From contig NZ_JAQQXR010000015.1 of NCBI RefSeq assembly GCF_028595325.1, forward strand, positions 17,141 through 81,140: a stretch of 64,000 bases of DNA, read 5' to 3'. Shown one piece after another: positions 17,933 to 26,491 of the stretch. The position numbers and the translations under genes were made by a program. How positions within the stretch are numbered: the first letter of the stretch is position 1; each line of letters starts with the position of its first letter. The notes under the pieces were generated by a model. That model saw nothing but the letters and a program-made list of their open reading frames with translations, had not been told where the DNA came from and made no database searches. This stretch comes from Janthinobacterium fluminis (GTDB taxonomy: Bacteria > Pseudomonadota > Gammaproteobacteria > Burkholderiales > Burkholderiaceae_D).

Positions 17933-18592
17933 TCACTTACAGCTGTGCATCTCCTGCTCGGGGAAGCCGGCCGCGATCTGTGCGAGGCGGGTCTTGCCGG
18001 CGCGGTCCAGGTCGCGGAACTGGAAGGCCAGTTGTTTGCTGCCGCTGTAGCGCGGCGCGACGCGGGCGCTGTGCACGCCTTGTTTGTTGAGGCTGGCCAG
18101 CAGGTTTTGCGCGCCCGCCTCCAGTTTGAACACGCCCAGCGAAATGGCCCAGCGCATCGGCGTGTTGTCCGACATGATGAAGTAATTGCTCACGCCTAGC
18201 TGCTTGAGTTCGCCGGCTTTCTTGTCGGCCCCCTCCTTGCTGCCCTGCGGCGGAATATACACGATGTAACTGGAGATTTCCTGGCCGGCCACGTTGCGGC
18301 GCGACTGGCGTTCGCCCAGCGCCAGCACGTCGACGGCGGCCTCGAAACGGCGCGCGTCGGCCATGAGGAAATTGCCCACTTCGGTGCAGGCGAACAGTTC
18401 CGGCGGCGCCGGCGCCGGCACGGCGCGGGCCGCGTCCGCCGCCGAGATCAGGCGCAGCTTCTCGCTGTTGAGCTGGTTCTTCAGGCGCTGCGGCTCGTGC
18501 GCGTCGGCCTGGAAATAGCCGAGGTAACCCTGTCCCAGCGCGAACAGCGCCGCGTTTACCGCCAGTAACAGCCAAAACAGCAGTTTCAACAT
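17933..18592 (-). CDS. SPOR domain-containing membrane protein
   Basis: A 219-residue protein with an N-terminal membrane anchor (MLKLLFWLLLAVNAALFAL) and a C-terminal SPOR-type fold around LGVSNYFIMSDNTPMRWAISLGVF and the following repeat that ends in VAPRYSG. It would display a peptidoglycan-binding domain in the periplasm. The start overlaps the coaX stop by seven bases and gives a clean signal-anchor; a much longer frame upstream in the same phase is non-coding shadow of coaX. It is the last gene of the leftward argS-to-coaX run. The specific role is unknown. Confidence 0.82.
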   Translation of the reverse strand: MLKLLFWLLLAVNAALFALGQGYLGYFQADAHEPQRLKNQLNSEKLRLISAADAARAVPAPAPPELFACTEVGNFLMADARRFEAAVDVLALGERQSRRNVAGQEISSYIVYIPPQGSKEGADKKAGELKQLGVSNYFIMSDNTPMRWAISLGVFKLEAGAQNLLASLNKQGVHSARVAPRYSGSKQLAFQFRDLDRAGKTRLAQIAAGFPEQEMHSCK

Positions 18593-19344
18593 GGCGCCTC
18601 CCCGCCGGCGGCCACCTGCAGGCCGATCAGCACGATATTCTCGACGAGCCGGTGCGGCAGCGGCAGCGCCGCCGCGATGGCGGGCGCGGCGCCGCCCGAG
18701 ACGATGCATGCCGCGGCGCCGTGGGCGGCGCAGGCGCGCCCGATGGCGCCGGCCTGGGCCGCCAGGCAGCCGCTGAGGATGGCGTCGTCGGTGTTGTCGG
18801 CGAAGAGGGGCGGCGGCGCGGCATCGTGGCCGATGTGCGGCAGTTGCGCGGTGTTGCGCGCCAGCGCGCCGGCCATCAGGGCCAGCCCCGGCAGGATCAT
18901 GCCGCCGATGAAGCGGCCGTCGGCCGTGATGGCGTCGACGGTGGTGGCGGTGCCGCAGTTGGCGACGATCAGCGCCTGCCCCGGCGCCAGCGCGCGCGCG
19001 CCGATGGCGGCGGCGAACCGGTCGCAGCCCAATTGCGCCGGGTTGCGGTAGCCGTTGCGCAGGCCGGCCAGTTGCGGCAGCGAGGCGAACCAGCGCAGCG
19101 CTGGCGGCGGCAGCGCCGTCGCCAGCGCCTGCTCCAGCGCGGCGCCCAGCGCGGCGCCGGCGACGTTGGCGACAAGGGCGCCGCGCAGCGGCCGCCCGGC
19201 CAGCGCCTGTTGCCACGCCTGCGCCAGTCCGGCCAGCCCGGCGTGGGCGACGGCGCCCGAGGCCAGCCACGCGCCCGGCGCGGCGCCGGGGGCGGCCAGC
19301 GCCCACTTGATTCTGCTGTTGCCAGCGTCGATCAATAGCATCAT
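18586..19344 (-). CDS. coaX: Type III pantothenate kinase
   Basis: Phosphorylates pantothenate, the first step of CoA synthesis. This ASKHA-fold kinase shows the N-terminal LLIDAGNSRIKWALA phosphate loop, YRNPAQLGCDRFAAAIGA, and VANCGTATTVDAITADGRFIGGMILPG, all characteristic of CoaX rather than CoaA. The length of 252 residues is normal. It lies four bases from birA, so the vitamin/cofactor genes birA and coaX form a tight pair, as is common in betaproteobacteria. Confidence 0.95.
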   Translation of the reverse strand: MMLLIDAGNSRIKWALAAPGAAPGAWLASGAVAHAGLAGLAQAWQQALAGRPLRGALVANVAGAALGAALEQALATALPPPALRWFASLPQLAGLRNGYRNPAQLGCDRFAAAIGARALAPGQALIVANCGTATTVDAITADGRFIGGMILPGLALMAGALARNTAQLPHIGHDAAPPPLFADNTDDAILSGCLAAQAGAIGRACAAHGAAACIVSGGAAPAIAAALPLPHRLVENIVLIGLQVAAGGEAPC

Positions 19345-19348
19345 GGCC

Positions 19349-20137
19349 TTATTCCTGCGCCGGGCGCAGCGACACGTCGCCGGAGAGGATCTCGACCCGG
19401 CCCCGGGCCGTGTCGAGCAGCAGGCGGCCGCTGTCGTCGACGCCGGCGGCCACGCCCCGCTGCACGACCTGGCCGGCGTCGAGTATATTGACTTCCTGGC
19501 CCTGGTGGGCGTGCAGGCGGTTCCAGCGCGCGCTGAAGGCGGCGAAGCCGGTGTCGTCGAATTCGGCCAGCGCGGCCGCCAGGCGGCTCAGCAATTGCGC
19601 CATCAACGCGTTGCGGTCCATCTGCGCCAGCCACGGCACGGCGGCGACGCTGCGGCCGATGGCGTGCTCCAGCGCGTCCGGCATCAGCAGATTGAGCCCG
19701 ACGCCGCTCACGGCCCAGATGCGGCCGTCGGCGCCGGCCTGGGTTTCGACGAGGATGCCGGCCAGCTTGCTGCCGTCCTTGATCAAGTCGTTCGGCCATT
19801 TCAATTGCACGGGCACGCTCAGCGCGGCCAGCGTTTCGGCCAGCGCGACGCCGACGGCCAGCGGCAGGCCGACCAGTTGCTGCAACGGCCCCTTGAACGG
19901 CCAGGCCAGCGAAAACATCAGCGTGGCGCCGGAGGCGCTGAGCCAGGGCCGGCCGGCGCGGCCGCGCCCGGCCGTCTGCTGCAGCGCGATGCGCAGCAGC
20001 GGGCCGGGCAGGGTGGCGGCGCGCGCCAGCAGGTCGGCGTTGGTCGAGCCGGTTTCGGCGACCACCTCGATCGCCACGTGGGCGGCGCTGGCGGCGCAGC
20101 GGGCCAGGATGGCGGCGCTGTTCAGGGCGGCGCTCAT
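19349..20137 (-). CDS. birA: Biotin--[acetyl-CoA-carboxylase] ligase
   Basis: Attaches biotin to the carboxyl carrier protein of acetyl-CoA carboxylase. The biotinyl-AMP site is GRGRAGRPWLS with the preceding STNADLL, and the catalytic-domain segment is KWPNDLIKDGSKLAGILVE. The C-terminal SH3-like domain ends in EILSGDVSLRP. At 262 residues it lacks the N-terminal winged-helix repressor domain of E. coli BirA, so it is probably a ligase only (group I). It overlaps the SDR gene stop by four bases. Confidence 0.95.
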   Translation of the reverse strand: MSAALNSAAILARCAASAAHVAIEVVAETGSTNADLLARAATLPGPLLRIALQQTAGRGRAGRPWLSASGATLMFSLAWPFKGPLQQLVGLPLAVGVALAETLAALSVPVQLKWPNDLIKDGSKLAGILVETQAGADGRIWAVSGVGLNLLMPDALEHAIGRSVAAVPWLAQMDRNALMAQLLSRLAAALAEFDDTGFAAFSARWNRLHAHQGQEVNILDAGQVVQRGVAAGVDDSGRLLLDTARGRVEILSGDVSLRPAQE

Positions 20138-20904
20138 GGGACGCGGCGCGCCTTGTGCGGCGCCTTCGCGAAGGCCAGGTCGTAGAGCGGGTTCGGCAGC
20201 AGGCGCAGCAGCTTCGCCACGACGCCCATCTGCCAGGGGATCACGCGGTAGCTGGCGCCGGCGGCGATGGCGGCGGCGGCCTTGGCGGCGAATTTTTCGG
20301 CCGGCATCAGGAAGGGCATCGGGTAGGCGTTCTTTGCCGTCATCGGCGTGTCGATATAGCCGGGCGTGATGGTCACGACGCGGATGCCGTGCGGCTTGAG
20401 CTCCAGCCGCAGCGACTCGCAGTAGCTCATCACGGCCGCCTTCGAGGCGCTGTAGGCTTCGGCGCCGGGCAGGCCGCGGATGCCGGCGACGCTGCCGATG
20501 CCGACCAGGCGCGCCGGCGTCGCCTGCGCCTTCATCGTCGCGATGAAGGGGGCGAAGGTGGCCACGGTGGCGGTGACGTTGATGGCCATGATGGCCTCGA
20601 ACGCGGCCAGGTCTTCCGGGTGCTCGGTGAGCGTGCCGAAGGACACGCCGGCGCTGGCGATGACGGCGTCGACGCCGCCGGCGTGGCCGATGAAGTCGGC
20701 CGCCGCGCGCCGCAGCGCGGCGTGGTCGGTGACGTCGGCCGGGTAGGCGCGGTGCAAATGCGGATTGGGCAGCGTGGCAATCAGCGCTGCCAGGGCGTCG
20801 CCGCGGCGCGCCAGCAGGCCGAGTGTGGCGCCCTGGCTGGCGTAGCGCAGCGCCAGCGCGGCGCCCAGGCCGCTGGAGGCGCCGGTGATGAAGACCCGCT
20901 TCAT
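20134..20904 (-). CDS. SDR family NAD(P)-dependent oxidoreductase
   Basis: Short-chain dehydrogenase. The cofactor motif is FITGASSGLGAALA at the N-terminus, the structural motif is VIASAGVS, and the catalytic residues are Ser in VGIGSVAG and YSASK (Tyr-x-x-x-Lys). A C-terminal extension of about 30 residues (MGVVAKLLRLLPNPLYDLAF) is hydrophobic and may touch the membrane, as in other Burkholderiales homologues of this class. The substrate cannot be inferred. It overlaps birA by four bases, indicating coupling. Confidence 0.9.
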   Translation of the reverse strand: MKRVFITGASSGLGAALALRYASQGATLGLLARRGDALAALIATLPNPHLHRAYPADVTDHAALRRAAADFIGHAGGVDAVIASAGVSFGTLTEHPEDLAAFEAIMAINVTATVATFAPFIATMKAQATPARLVGIGSVAGIRGLPGAEAYSASKAAVMSYCESLRLELKPHGIRVVTITPGYIDTPMTAKNAYPMPFLMPAEKFAAKAAAAIAAGASYRVIPWQMGVVAKLLRLLPNPLYDLAFAKAPHKARRVP

Positions 20905-20947
20905 GCGGCGCGGGCGCGGCGGTCGCGCAAAGCCGGGAGGCGCATGC

Positions 20948-21619
20948 TTATTTCTTTTCCGCTTTCGCTTTCGCGACGAGGAAGTCCATCACCGTCAGCG
21001 CCTGGGCGTTCAGCTGGGCCTCGTTCTGCGCCGATTTCGTGCCTTCGTTGGCCATCGACGGCGAGGTGACGAAACGGCCGTCGATGGCGAAGGTCGGCCA
21101 GGAGTCGATGCGGTAGGTGCCCAGCATGCTGTCGGCGCGGCGCACGCGCGCGGCCACGCCGAAGGAGCGGTAGGTGTCGATGAACTTGGCGCGGTCTATG
21201 CCCTGCTTGGCGATGAAGTCGAAGACGGCCTCGTCGCGGTTCAGGCGGTTGCGCTCGACGTGCATGGCGTGGAAGACCTTGCTGTGGTATTGCTCGGCCA
21301 GTCCCATCGCCTCCAGCGTGAAGAACAGGCGCTGCTGCGGCGCCACGCTCTCGTCGCGCGGCACGTGGATGCGCTTGAGGACGATGTTGTCGCCCTGTTT
21401 CTTCACCCAGGCGGCCAGTTCCGGCTCCAGCGCGTTGCAGTGCGGGCAGTAATACGCGAAGAACTCGATCACCTCGACTTTTTTGCCCGGCGCGGCCGGC
21501 TGAGGTTCCGGCAGCGTCCGATACTCGACGCCGTTCTTCGGCTCGGCAGGCGAGGCCAGCGCGGCCGCCGTGGCGCCGCACAGGGCGGCGGCAAGCAAGA
21601 TGGTTTTCAGCAGACGCAT
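20948..21619 (-). CDS. dsbA: Thiol:disulfide interchange protein DsbA/DsbL
   Basis: Periplasmic oxidase that introduces disulfide bonds into exported proteins. A signal peptide (to about ALAS) precedes the thioredoxin-fold domain with active site FFAYYCPHCNALEPEL; CPHC is the DsbA-type dipeptide. The cis-Pro loop is SWPTFAIDGRF. A helical insertion lies between them. The length of 223 residues is usual for betaproteobacterial DsbA. It follows an SPOR protein gene by 15 bases. Confidence 0.94.
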   Translation of the reverse strand: MRLLKTILLAAALCGATAAALASPAEPKNGVEYRTLPEPQPAAPGKKVEVIEFFAYYCPHCNALEPELAAWVKKQGDNIVLKRIHVPRDESVAPQQRLFFTLEAMGLAEQYHSKVFHAMHVERNRLNRDEAVFDFIAKQGIDRAKFIDTYRSFGVAARVRRADSMLGTYRIDSWPTFAIDGRFVTSPSMANEGTKSAQNEAQLNAQALTVMDFLVAKAKAEKK

Positions 21620-21634
21620 ACGGCTCCTCGGCGA

Positions 21635-22333
21635 TTATTTCTGGTTGCGGACGACGGCGACGTCGACGCCGCTTTCGGACAGCTTGGTGCGGACCCGGTT
21701 CATCGCCTCGACCTGGTTGTACGGCCCCATGCGCACGCGGTGCAGCACGCCGGTGTCGGTGCTGCGGTCGGTGATGGCGGCCTCGAAGCCCAGCAGCGCC
21801 AGCTTGGCGCGGGCGCTTTCGGCGTCGGCCGTTTCGCGGAAGGCGCCGACCTGCAGGTAATACACCCACTTGTCGTCGGCCGCGGCCGGCTTGCCCTTGT
21901 CGGCGGCCGGCGCCCCGTCCGGCTTGAAGCCGGCGATGACGGCCTGCAGCGGATCGGCGGCCTGCGGCTTGGTCTCCTTCACCGGCGCCGGCGTCGGCTC
22001 CTTCGGCGGCGTCGGCTCTTTCGCCACCGGCGGCAGCGGCTCCTTCGCCGGCGCCGCGTCCTTCGGCTCCTTGGCGAAATCCTTGGCCGCCTCTTTCGCC
22101 GCATCCTTGTTGCCGTACATCGGCTTGTTCGGATCGGCGGCCTGGCCGGCCGTCGGCTCGGCCGCCTTGCCCGCCTTGCCCTTGTCGGTGAACGGCGTCG
22201 CGCCTTTGGTGATCGCCAGCGCGACGATCACCGCGATGACGAGGCCGATCACCAGGCCGATGATGATGCCGACCAGGGTGTTGCCCCGCTGGCGGCGCGG
22301 GAGGGTAAGGCGGGAAGCTACGTTCATGGGCAA
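21635..22333 (-). CDS. SPOR domain protein, FtsN-like
   Basis: Bitopic protein with a short cytoplasmic N-terminus, one transmembrane helix (TLVGIIIGLVIGLVIAVIVA), a Lys/Pro/Glu/Ala-rich linker of about 100 residues, and a C-terminal SPOR domain (YYLQVGAFRETADAESARAK...HRVRMGPYN). This is the layout of FtsN, the late division protein, and it sits in the conserved betaproteobacterial position next to argS and dsbA. Orthology to FtsN is inference because the essential FtsN activation helix is not obvious. Confidence 0.88.
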   Translation of the reverse strand: MPMNVASRLTLPRRQRGNTLVGIIIGLVIGLVIAVIVALAITKGATPFTDKGKAGKAAEPTAGQAADPNKPMYGNKDAAKEAAKDFAKEPKDAAPAKEPLPPVAKEPTPPKEPTPAPVKETKPQAADPLQAVIAGFKPDGAPAADKGKPAAADDKWVYYLQVGAFRETADAESARAKLALLGFEAAITDRSTDTGVLHRVRMGPYNQVEAMNRVRTKLSESGVDVAVVRNQK

Positions 22334-22347
22334 TTAGACCTTCGCAA

Positions 22348-24057
22348 TTACATTTTGTTTGGCGCGGATACGCCGATCAGGGCCAGGCCGTTGCGCAGCA
22401 CCTGGCGGGTCGCCACCATCAGCGCCAGGCGCGCCAGCTTGAGCGCGTCGTCGTCGACCAGCACGCGCTCGGCGAAATAGAAGCTGTGCAGATTGGCGGC
22501 CAGCTCGCGCAGGTAGAAGGCGATCTGGTGCGGGCCCAGCTCGGCCTGGGCGCGCGCCAGCACCTCCGGATAGGCGGCCAGCGTGGCCAGCAGCGTCGCC
22601 TCCGACGGCGCCGTCAGCGGCGCCAGGTCGACGCCGCCCAGCGTGGCCGCGTCGCCGCCCCACTGTTCCAGCATGCGGCAGATGCGGGCGTGGGCGTACT
22701 GCACGTAATACACCGGATTCTCGTCCGAGGTCTTCAGCGCGACGTCGACGTCGAAGACGAACTCGGTGTCGGCCTTGCGCGAGATCAGGAAGAAGCGCAC
22801 GGCGTCGCGGCCCTTGGCGGTGTCGCCGGCGCCCGACCATTCGATCAGGTCGCGCACCGTGACATAGGAGCCGGCGCGCTTGGAGATCTTGACCTCCTCG
22901 CCGCCCTTCATCACGGTGACCATCTTGTGCAGCACATAGTCCGGGTAGCCCTGCGGGATGCCCAGGTCGACGGCCTGCAGGCCGCCGCGCACGCGGGCGA
23001 TGGTGCCGTGGTGGTCGCTGCCCTGGATGTTGATGGCCTGGTCGAAACCGCGCTGCCACTTGACGATGTGGTAAGCGACGTCCGGCACGAAATACGTGAA
23101 GGTGCCGTCGCTCTTGCGCATCACGCGGTCCTTGTCGTCGCCGTAGTCGGTGGTGCGCAGCCACAGCGCGCCCTCCTGCTCGTAGGTTTTGCCGGCCTTG
23201 ATCAGCGCGGCGACGGCGGCGTCGACCTTGCCGTCGCCGTACAGCGAGGACTCCAGAAAGTAATTGTCGAACTTCACGCCGAAGGCTTGCAAGTCGATGT
23301 CCTGCTCGTGGCGCAGATACACGACGGCGAAGGCGCGGATCGAATCGAGGTCGTCGATATTGCCGCTGGCCGTGACGGGGGCGCCGTCGCTGGCCGAGAC
23401 GGTTTTGCCGGCCAGGAAATCGGTGGCGATCTCGGCGATATAGTCGCCGTTGTAGGCCGACTCCGGCCAGGCGGCGTCGCCCGGCTTGAAGCCGCGCAGG
23501 CGCGCCTGCACGGAATTGGCCAGCGTCTCGATCTGCACGCCGGCGTCGTTATAGTAATACTCGCGCGTGACGGCATAGCCCTGCGCGTCGAACAGCGAGG
23601 CCAGCGCGTCGCCCAGGGCGCCCTGGCGGCCGTGGCCCACGTGCAGGGGGCCGGTCGGGTTGGCCGAGACGAACTCGATGACGACGCGCTTGCCGGCGCC
23701 GGCGTCGCTGCGGCCGAAGGCGGCGCCCTGATCCAGCACGGCCGTGACGACGGCCTGCTTGGCGGCGTCCGTCAAGCGCAGATTGATGAAGCCGGGGCCG
23801 GCGATATCGGCCGAGGCCAGCAACTGCTTGCTGGCCGGATCGGCCAGCAGCGCGGCCACGACGCTCTGGGCCAGCTCGCGCGGATTCAATTTCAATTGCT
23901 TGGCCAGCTGCATCGCGATATTGCAGGCGACATCGCCGTGCGAAGGATCGCGCGGTCGCTCCAGCACCACATTCGGCACCAGCGACGTGGCGGCCAGAAT
24001 GGGGGCGAGAGCGGCCTGGAACAGGGCAATGACTTCTTGTTTTTGTTGAGCGAGCAT
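22348..24057 (-). CDS. argS: Arginyl-tRNA synthetase
   Basis: Class I aminoacyl-tRNA synthetase that charges tRNA-Arg. It has the N-terminal Add1 tRNA-binding domain (about 1-110), the catalytic HIGH variant in NPTGPLHVGHGRQGALGD, the KMSKS-region segment KISKRAGSYVTVRDL, and a C-terminal alpha-helical DALR anticodon domain (VQYAHARICRML). A length of 569 residues is normal. It is the first gene of the leftward operon; the 29-bp inverted repeat at 24205-24279 lies in its upstream region. Confidence 0.97.
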   Translation of the reverse strand: MLAQQKQEVIALFQAALAPILAATSLVPNVVLERPRDPSHGDVACNIAMQLAKQLKLNPRELAQSVVAALLADPASKQLLASADIAGPGFINLRLTDAAKQAVVTAVLDQGAAFGRSDAGAGKRVVIEFVSANPTGPLHVGHGRQGALGDALASLFDAQGYAVTREYYYNDAGVQIETLANSVQARLRGFKPGDAAWPESAYNGDYIAEIATDFLAGKTVSASDGAPVTASGNIDDLDSIRAFAVVYLRHEQDIDLQAFGVKFDNYFLESSLYGDGKVDAAVAALIKAGKTYEQEGALWLRTTDYGDDKDRVMRKSDGTFTYFVPDVAYHIVKWQRGFDQAINIQGSDHHGTIARVRGGLQAVDLGIPQGYPDYVLHKMVTVMKGGEEVKISKRAGSYVTVRDLIEWSGAGDTAKGRDAVRFFLISRKADTEFVFDVDVALKTSDENPVYYVQYAHARICRMLEQWGGDAATLGGVDLAPLTAPSEATLLATLAAYPEVLARAQAELGPHQIAFYLRELAANLHSFYFAERVLVDDDALKLARLALMVATRQVLRNGLALIGVSAPNKM

Positions 24058-24204
24058 GAGCGTGGTGGCGGCGGGGCCGCGCTAAATAGACATCGAAAGG
24101 CCAAAAAGCCGGCGCCAGCGCCGGCCAAACTGCCTTAATTATACTGGTTTGCCGGCGCCAGCAATACGCCCGCGCGGGCGCCGCCGCTTTCCCGAACCCA
24201 AGAA

Positions 24205-24279
24205 TGGGGTCAGGTCTAGACATGGCGGTTTTCGCCCGCGCTTGCGCCTGGAAAACCGCCATGTCTAGACCTGACCCCA
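24205..24279. repeat. Perfect 29-bp inverted repeat (REP-like hairpin)
   Basis: The arm at 24205-24233 begins TGGGGTCAGGTCTAGACATG and is the exact reverse complement of 24251-24279; the loop is the 17 bases 24234-24250. It lies in the 387-base divergent region between argS and rsmB (24058-24444), which otherwise holds no gene. The GGGGTCAGGTCT arm resembles the REP-type palindromes mobilised by RAYT (IS200-like) transposases in proteobacteria; that link is from memory and no transposase gene is nearby. Inside it, TCTAGA is itself palindromic. It could also act as a bidirectional barrier to transcription. Confidence 0.8.
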
Positions 24280-24444
24280 ATGTTGTTACGGCGTCATGTT
24301 GTTGCCGGTGAATTATGGCGGTTTTTGCCACGCTTTTGGCGCGCACGCCGCATTCGCTTAGGCGAAGCGGGCCGACTACCGCTACAATCGACCCTTTATC
24401 GCGCGCGACCGCGTTCGCCGCGTGTGCACACTGTGACCGGATGG

Positions 24445-25872
24445 ATGATGAATAAGCGCCCCTTGCTGAAATTGAAGATTGTGTCGAAGCCCGCCCCGAC
24501 GGCGGCCGAGGCGCCGAAGCTGCGCCCCAGCTATCACCCGGATGTGAAGCCGGTGCTGCAGCCGGGCTTTCAGCCGGATTTGCGCGCCGATTCGCTGGCG
24601 TTCTGCCTGCTCGGCGCCGCCAACGCGGTGGCCCAGGTGCGCACCGGCACGGCGCTGCCGCAGGCGCTGACGCGGGTGTTTGCGCAAAATCACGCGGCGC
24701 CGCAGGCGCGCGGGGCGATCCAGGATATTTCCTACCGCGCCATGCGCCAGCTGGGCCGCAGCGAGACGCTGATCGGCTTGATGACGTCGAAGGCGCCGGA
24801 GCCGCCCATGCTGGCCGCGCTGTTGTGCTGCGCGCTGGCCCTGATGGCGGCCGAGCCGGGCGAGCAGCCTTACGAGGAGTTCACCGTCGTCGACCAGGCC
24901 GTCACGGTGGCCACCTCGCACCCGGACATGGCGCACGCGAAGGGCATGGTCAACGCCGTGCTGCGGCGCTTCCTGCGCGAGCGCAAGGCGCTGCTGGCGA
25001 GCGCGCTGCAGCAGCCGGTGGCGCAGTGGAATTATCCGCAGTGGTGGATAGACGCCGCGCGCGCCGCCTATCCGCGCGACTGGCAGGCCATCCTCACCGC
25101 CGGCAACGCGGCGCCGCCGCTGACCCTGCGCGTGAACGCGCGCAAGAGCACGGTGGCGGACTATCTGGCCCAGCTGGCCGGCGCCGGCATCGCCGCCGCC
25201 CAGGTCGGCCCCAGCGCCGTGCGCCTGGCCCAGCCGATCGGCGTGCAGGCGATTCCCGGCTTCGCCGCCGGCGTCGTGTCGGTGCAGGACGCCGGCGCCC
25301 AGCTGGCCGCGGGCTTGCTCGATGTGCGCGACGGCATGCGCGTGCTGGACGCCTGCGCCGCGCCGGGCGGCAAGACTTGCCACATCCTGGAGCTGGCCGA
25401 CGTCGAGCTGACGGCCATCGACGCCGACGCCAAGCGCCTGCCGCGCATCGCCGAGAACCTCGAACGGCTGGGCCTGTCGGCCACCCTGCAGGCCCAGGAC
25501 GCGCAGTCGGCCGCCTGGTGGGACGGCCGCCAGTTCGACCGCGTGCTGGCCGACGTGCCGTGCACGGCCTCGGGCATCGTGCGGCGCCATCCGGACATCC
25601 GCTGGCTGCGCCGCAAGGGCGACGCGCTCCAACTTGCAACACTTTCGGCCAAAATTCTCGACAATCTTTGGCAGATGGTGCGCCCCGATGGTAAATTGCT
25701 GTTCGTGACATGTTCTTTGTGGCCGCAAGAGTCCGAAGCCCAGGCGGCGGCGTTTGCGGTGCGCCACAACGCGACGCGCTTGCCAGCCCCGGGCCAGCTG
25801 CTGCCGACCGGCGCGGCGGAACAGGATCACGACGGTTTGTTTTACGCGTTGTTCCAGAAAAATGCCGCGTAA
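24445..25872 (+). CDS. rsmB: 16S rRNA (cytosine-967-C5)-methyltransferase
   Basis: SAM-dependent m5C methyltransferase of the RsmB/Sun family. An N-terminal NusB-like RNA-binding domain (about 50-180, VDQAVTVATSHPDMAHAKGMVNAVLRR) precedes the Rossmann domain. SAM motif I is VLDACAAPGGKTCHILEL. The catalytic Cys residues are in DVPCTASGIVRRHPD and VTCSLWPQE. Tandem ATGs at 24445 and 24448 are likely starts; the open frame extends upstream to 24280 inside the inverted repeat, but that part is not family-like. It begins the rsmB-DUF4390-ntrY-ntrX cluster. Confidence 0.94.
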   Translation: MMNKRPLLKLKIVSKPAPTAAEAPKLRPSYHPDVKPVLQPGFQPDLRADSLAFCLLGAANAVAQVRTGTALPQALTRVFAQNHAAPQARGAIQDISYRAMRQLGRSETLIGLMTSKAPEPPMLAALLCCALALMAAEPGEQPYEEFTVVDQAVTVATSHPDMAHAKGMVNAVLRRFLRERKALLASALQQPVAQWNYPQWWIDAARAAYPRDWQAILTAGNAAPPLTLRVNARKSTVADYLAQLAGAGIAAAQVGPSAVRLAQPIGVQAIPGFAAGVVSVQDAGAQLAAGLLDVRDGMRVLDACAAPGGKTCHILELADVELTAIDADAKRLPRIAENLERLGLSATLQAQDAQSAAWWDGRQFDRVLADVPCTASGIVRRHPDIRWLRRKGDALQLATLSAKILDNLWQMVRPDGKLLFVTCSLWPQESEAQAAAFAVRHNATRLPAPGQLLPTGAAEQDHDGLFYALFQKNAA

Positions 25873-25921
25873 GCGTTTCGCCTGTTACTTTCCGACGGAA
25901 TTATTGAGCACCGGCCCACTT

Positions 25922-26491
25922 GTGACAACACGCTTTTTCCGCCTCCTCGCCTGGCAGCTGCTGCTGGCGCTCGCGTGCGCGCTGCCGCCGGCGCGCGCCG
26001 CCGACGGCGTGGAGATCACCCGCACCTACATCGAGGCCGTCGACGAGGGCTACAAGCTGGCCGCCAGCTACGCCTTCGAGCTGAACCACGGCCTGGAGGA
26101 CGCGATCCAGAGCGGCGTGCCGCTGTTCTTCACGACGGAGATCGAGCTGACCCGGCCGCGCTGGTACTGGTTCGACGAGAAGGCCATCGTCGCCAAGCAG
26201 ACCAGCCGGATTTCCTACAATGTGCTGACGCGCCAGTACCACGTGACCGTCACGGGCAATGTGCAGCAGAGCTTCTCCACGCTGGACGACGCGCTGTTCC
26301 TGATCCGCCGGCCGAGCCGCTGGCTGGTGGCGCCGCGCGGCGCCCTCAAGCCGGGCGAGACGTACAACGTCACGCTGCGCATGGGCATGGACCGCGATTT
26401 CCTGCCCAAGCCGATCCAGGTGAACGCCTTCAACAATAGCGACTGGCGCCTGAGCTCGAACAAAAAAACCTTCCTCTATAAGGCGGAGTAG
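25922..26491 (+). CDS. DUF4390 domain-containing secreted protein
   Basis: Conserved periplasmic protein of unknown function. The GTG at 25922 gives a normal Sec signal peptide (TTRFFRLLAWQLLLALACAL, cleaved after ARA). Alternatives are TTG at 25904 and ATG at 25862, the latter overlapping rsmB by 11 bases. The body has the DUF4390 features: ITRTYIEAVDEGYKLAASYAFELN, FFTTEIELTRPRWYWFDEK and ISYNVLTRQYHVTV. It sits between rsmB and the NtrY-like kinase, with no gap before the kinase GTG. The fixed neighbourhood suggests it serves the kinase's periplasmic sensing, but this is inference. Confidence 0.85.
   Translation: MTTRFFRLLAWQLLLALACALPPARAADGVEITRTYIEAVDEGYKLAASYAFELNHGLEDAIQSGVPLFFTTEIELTRPRWYWFDEKAIVAKQTSRISYNVLTRQYHVTVTGNVQQSFSTLDDALFLIRRPSRWLVAPRGALKPGETYNVTLRMGMDRDFLPKPIQVNAFNNSDWRLSSNKKTFLYKAE

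Noticed and set aside
24280..24444. N-terminal extension of rsmB beginning inside the inverted repeat
   Set aside because: The extra 55 residues are Arg-rich and not RsmB-like. The first good start is ATG 24445/24448.
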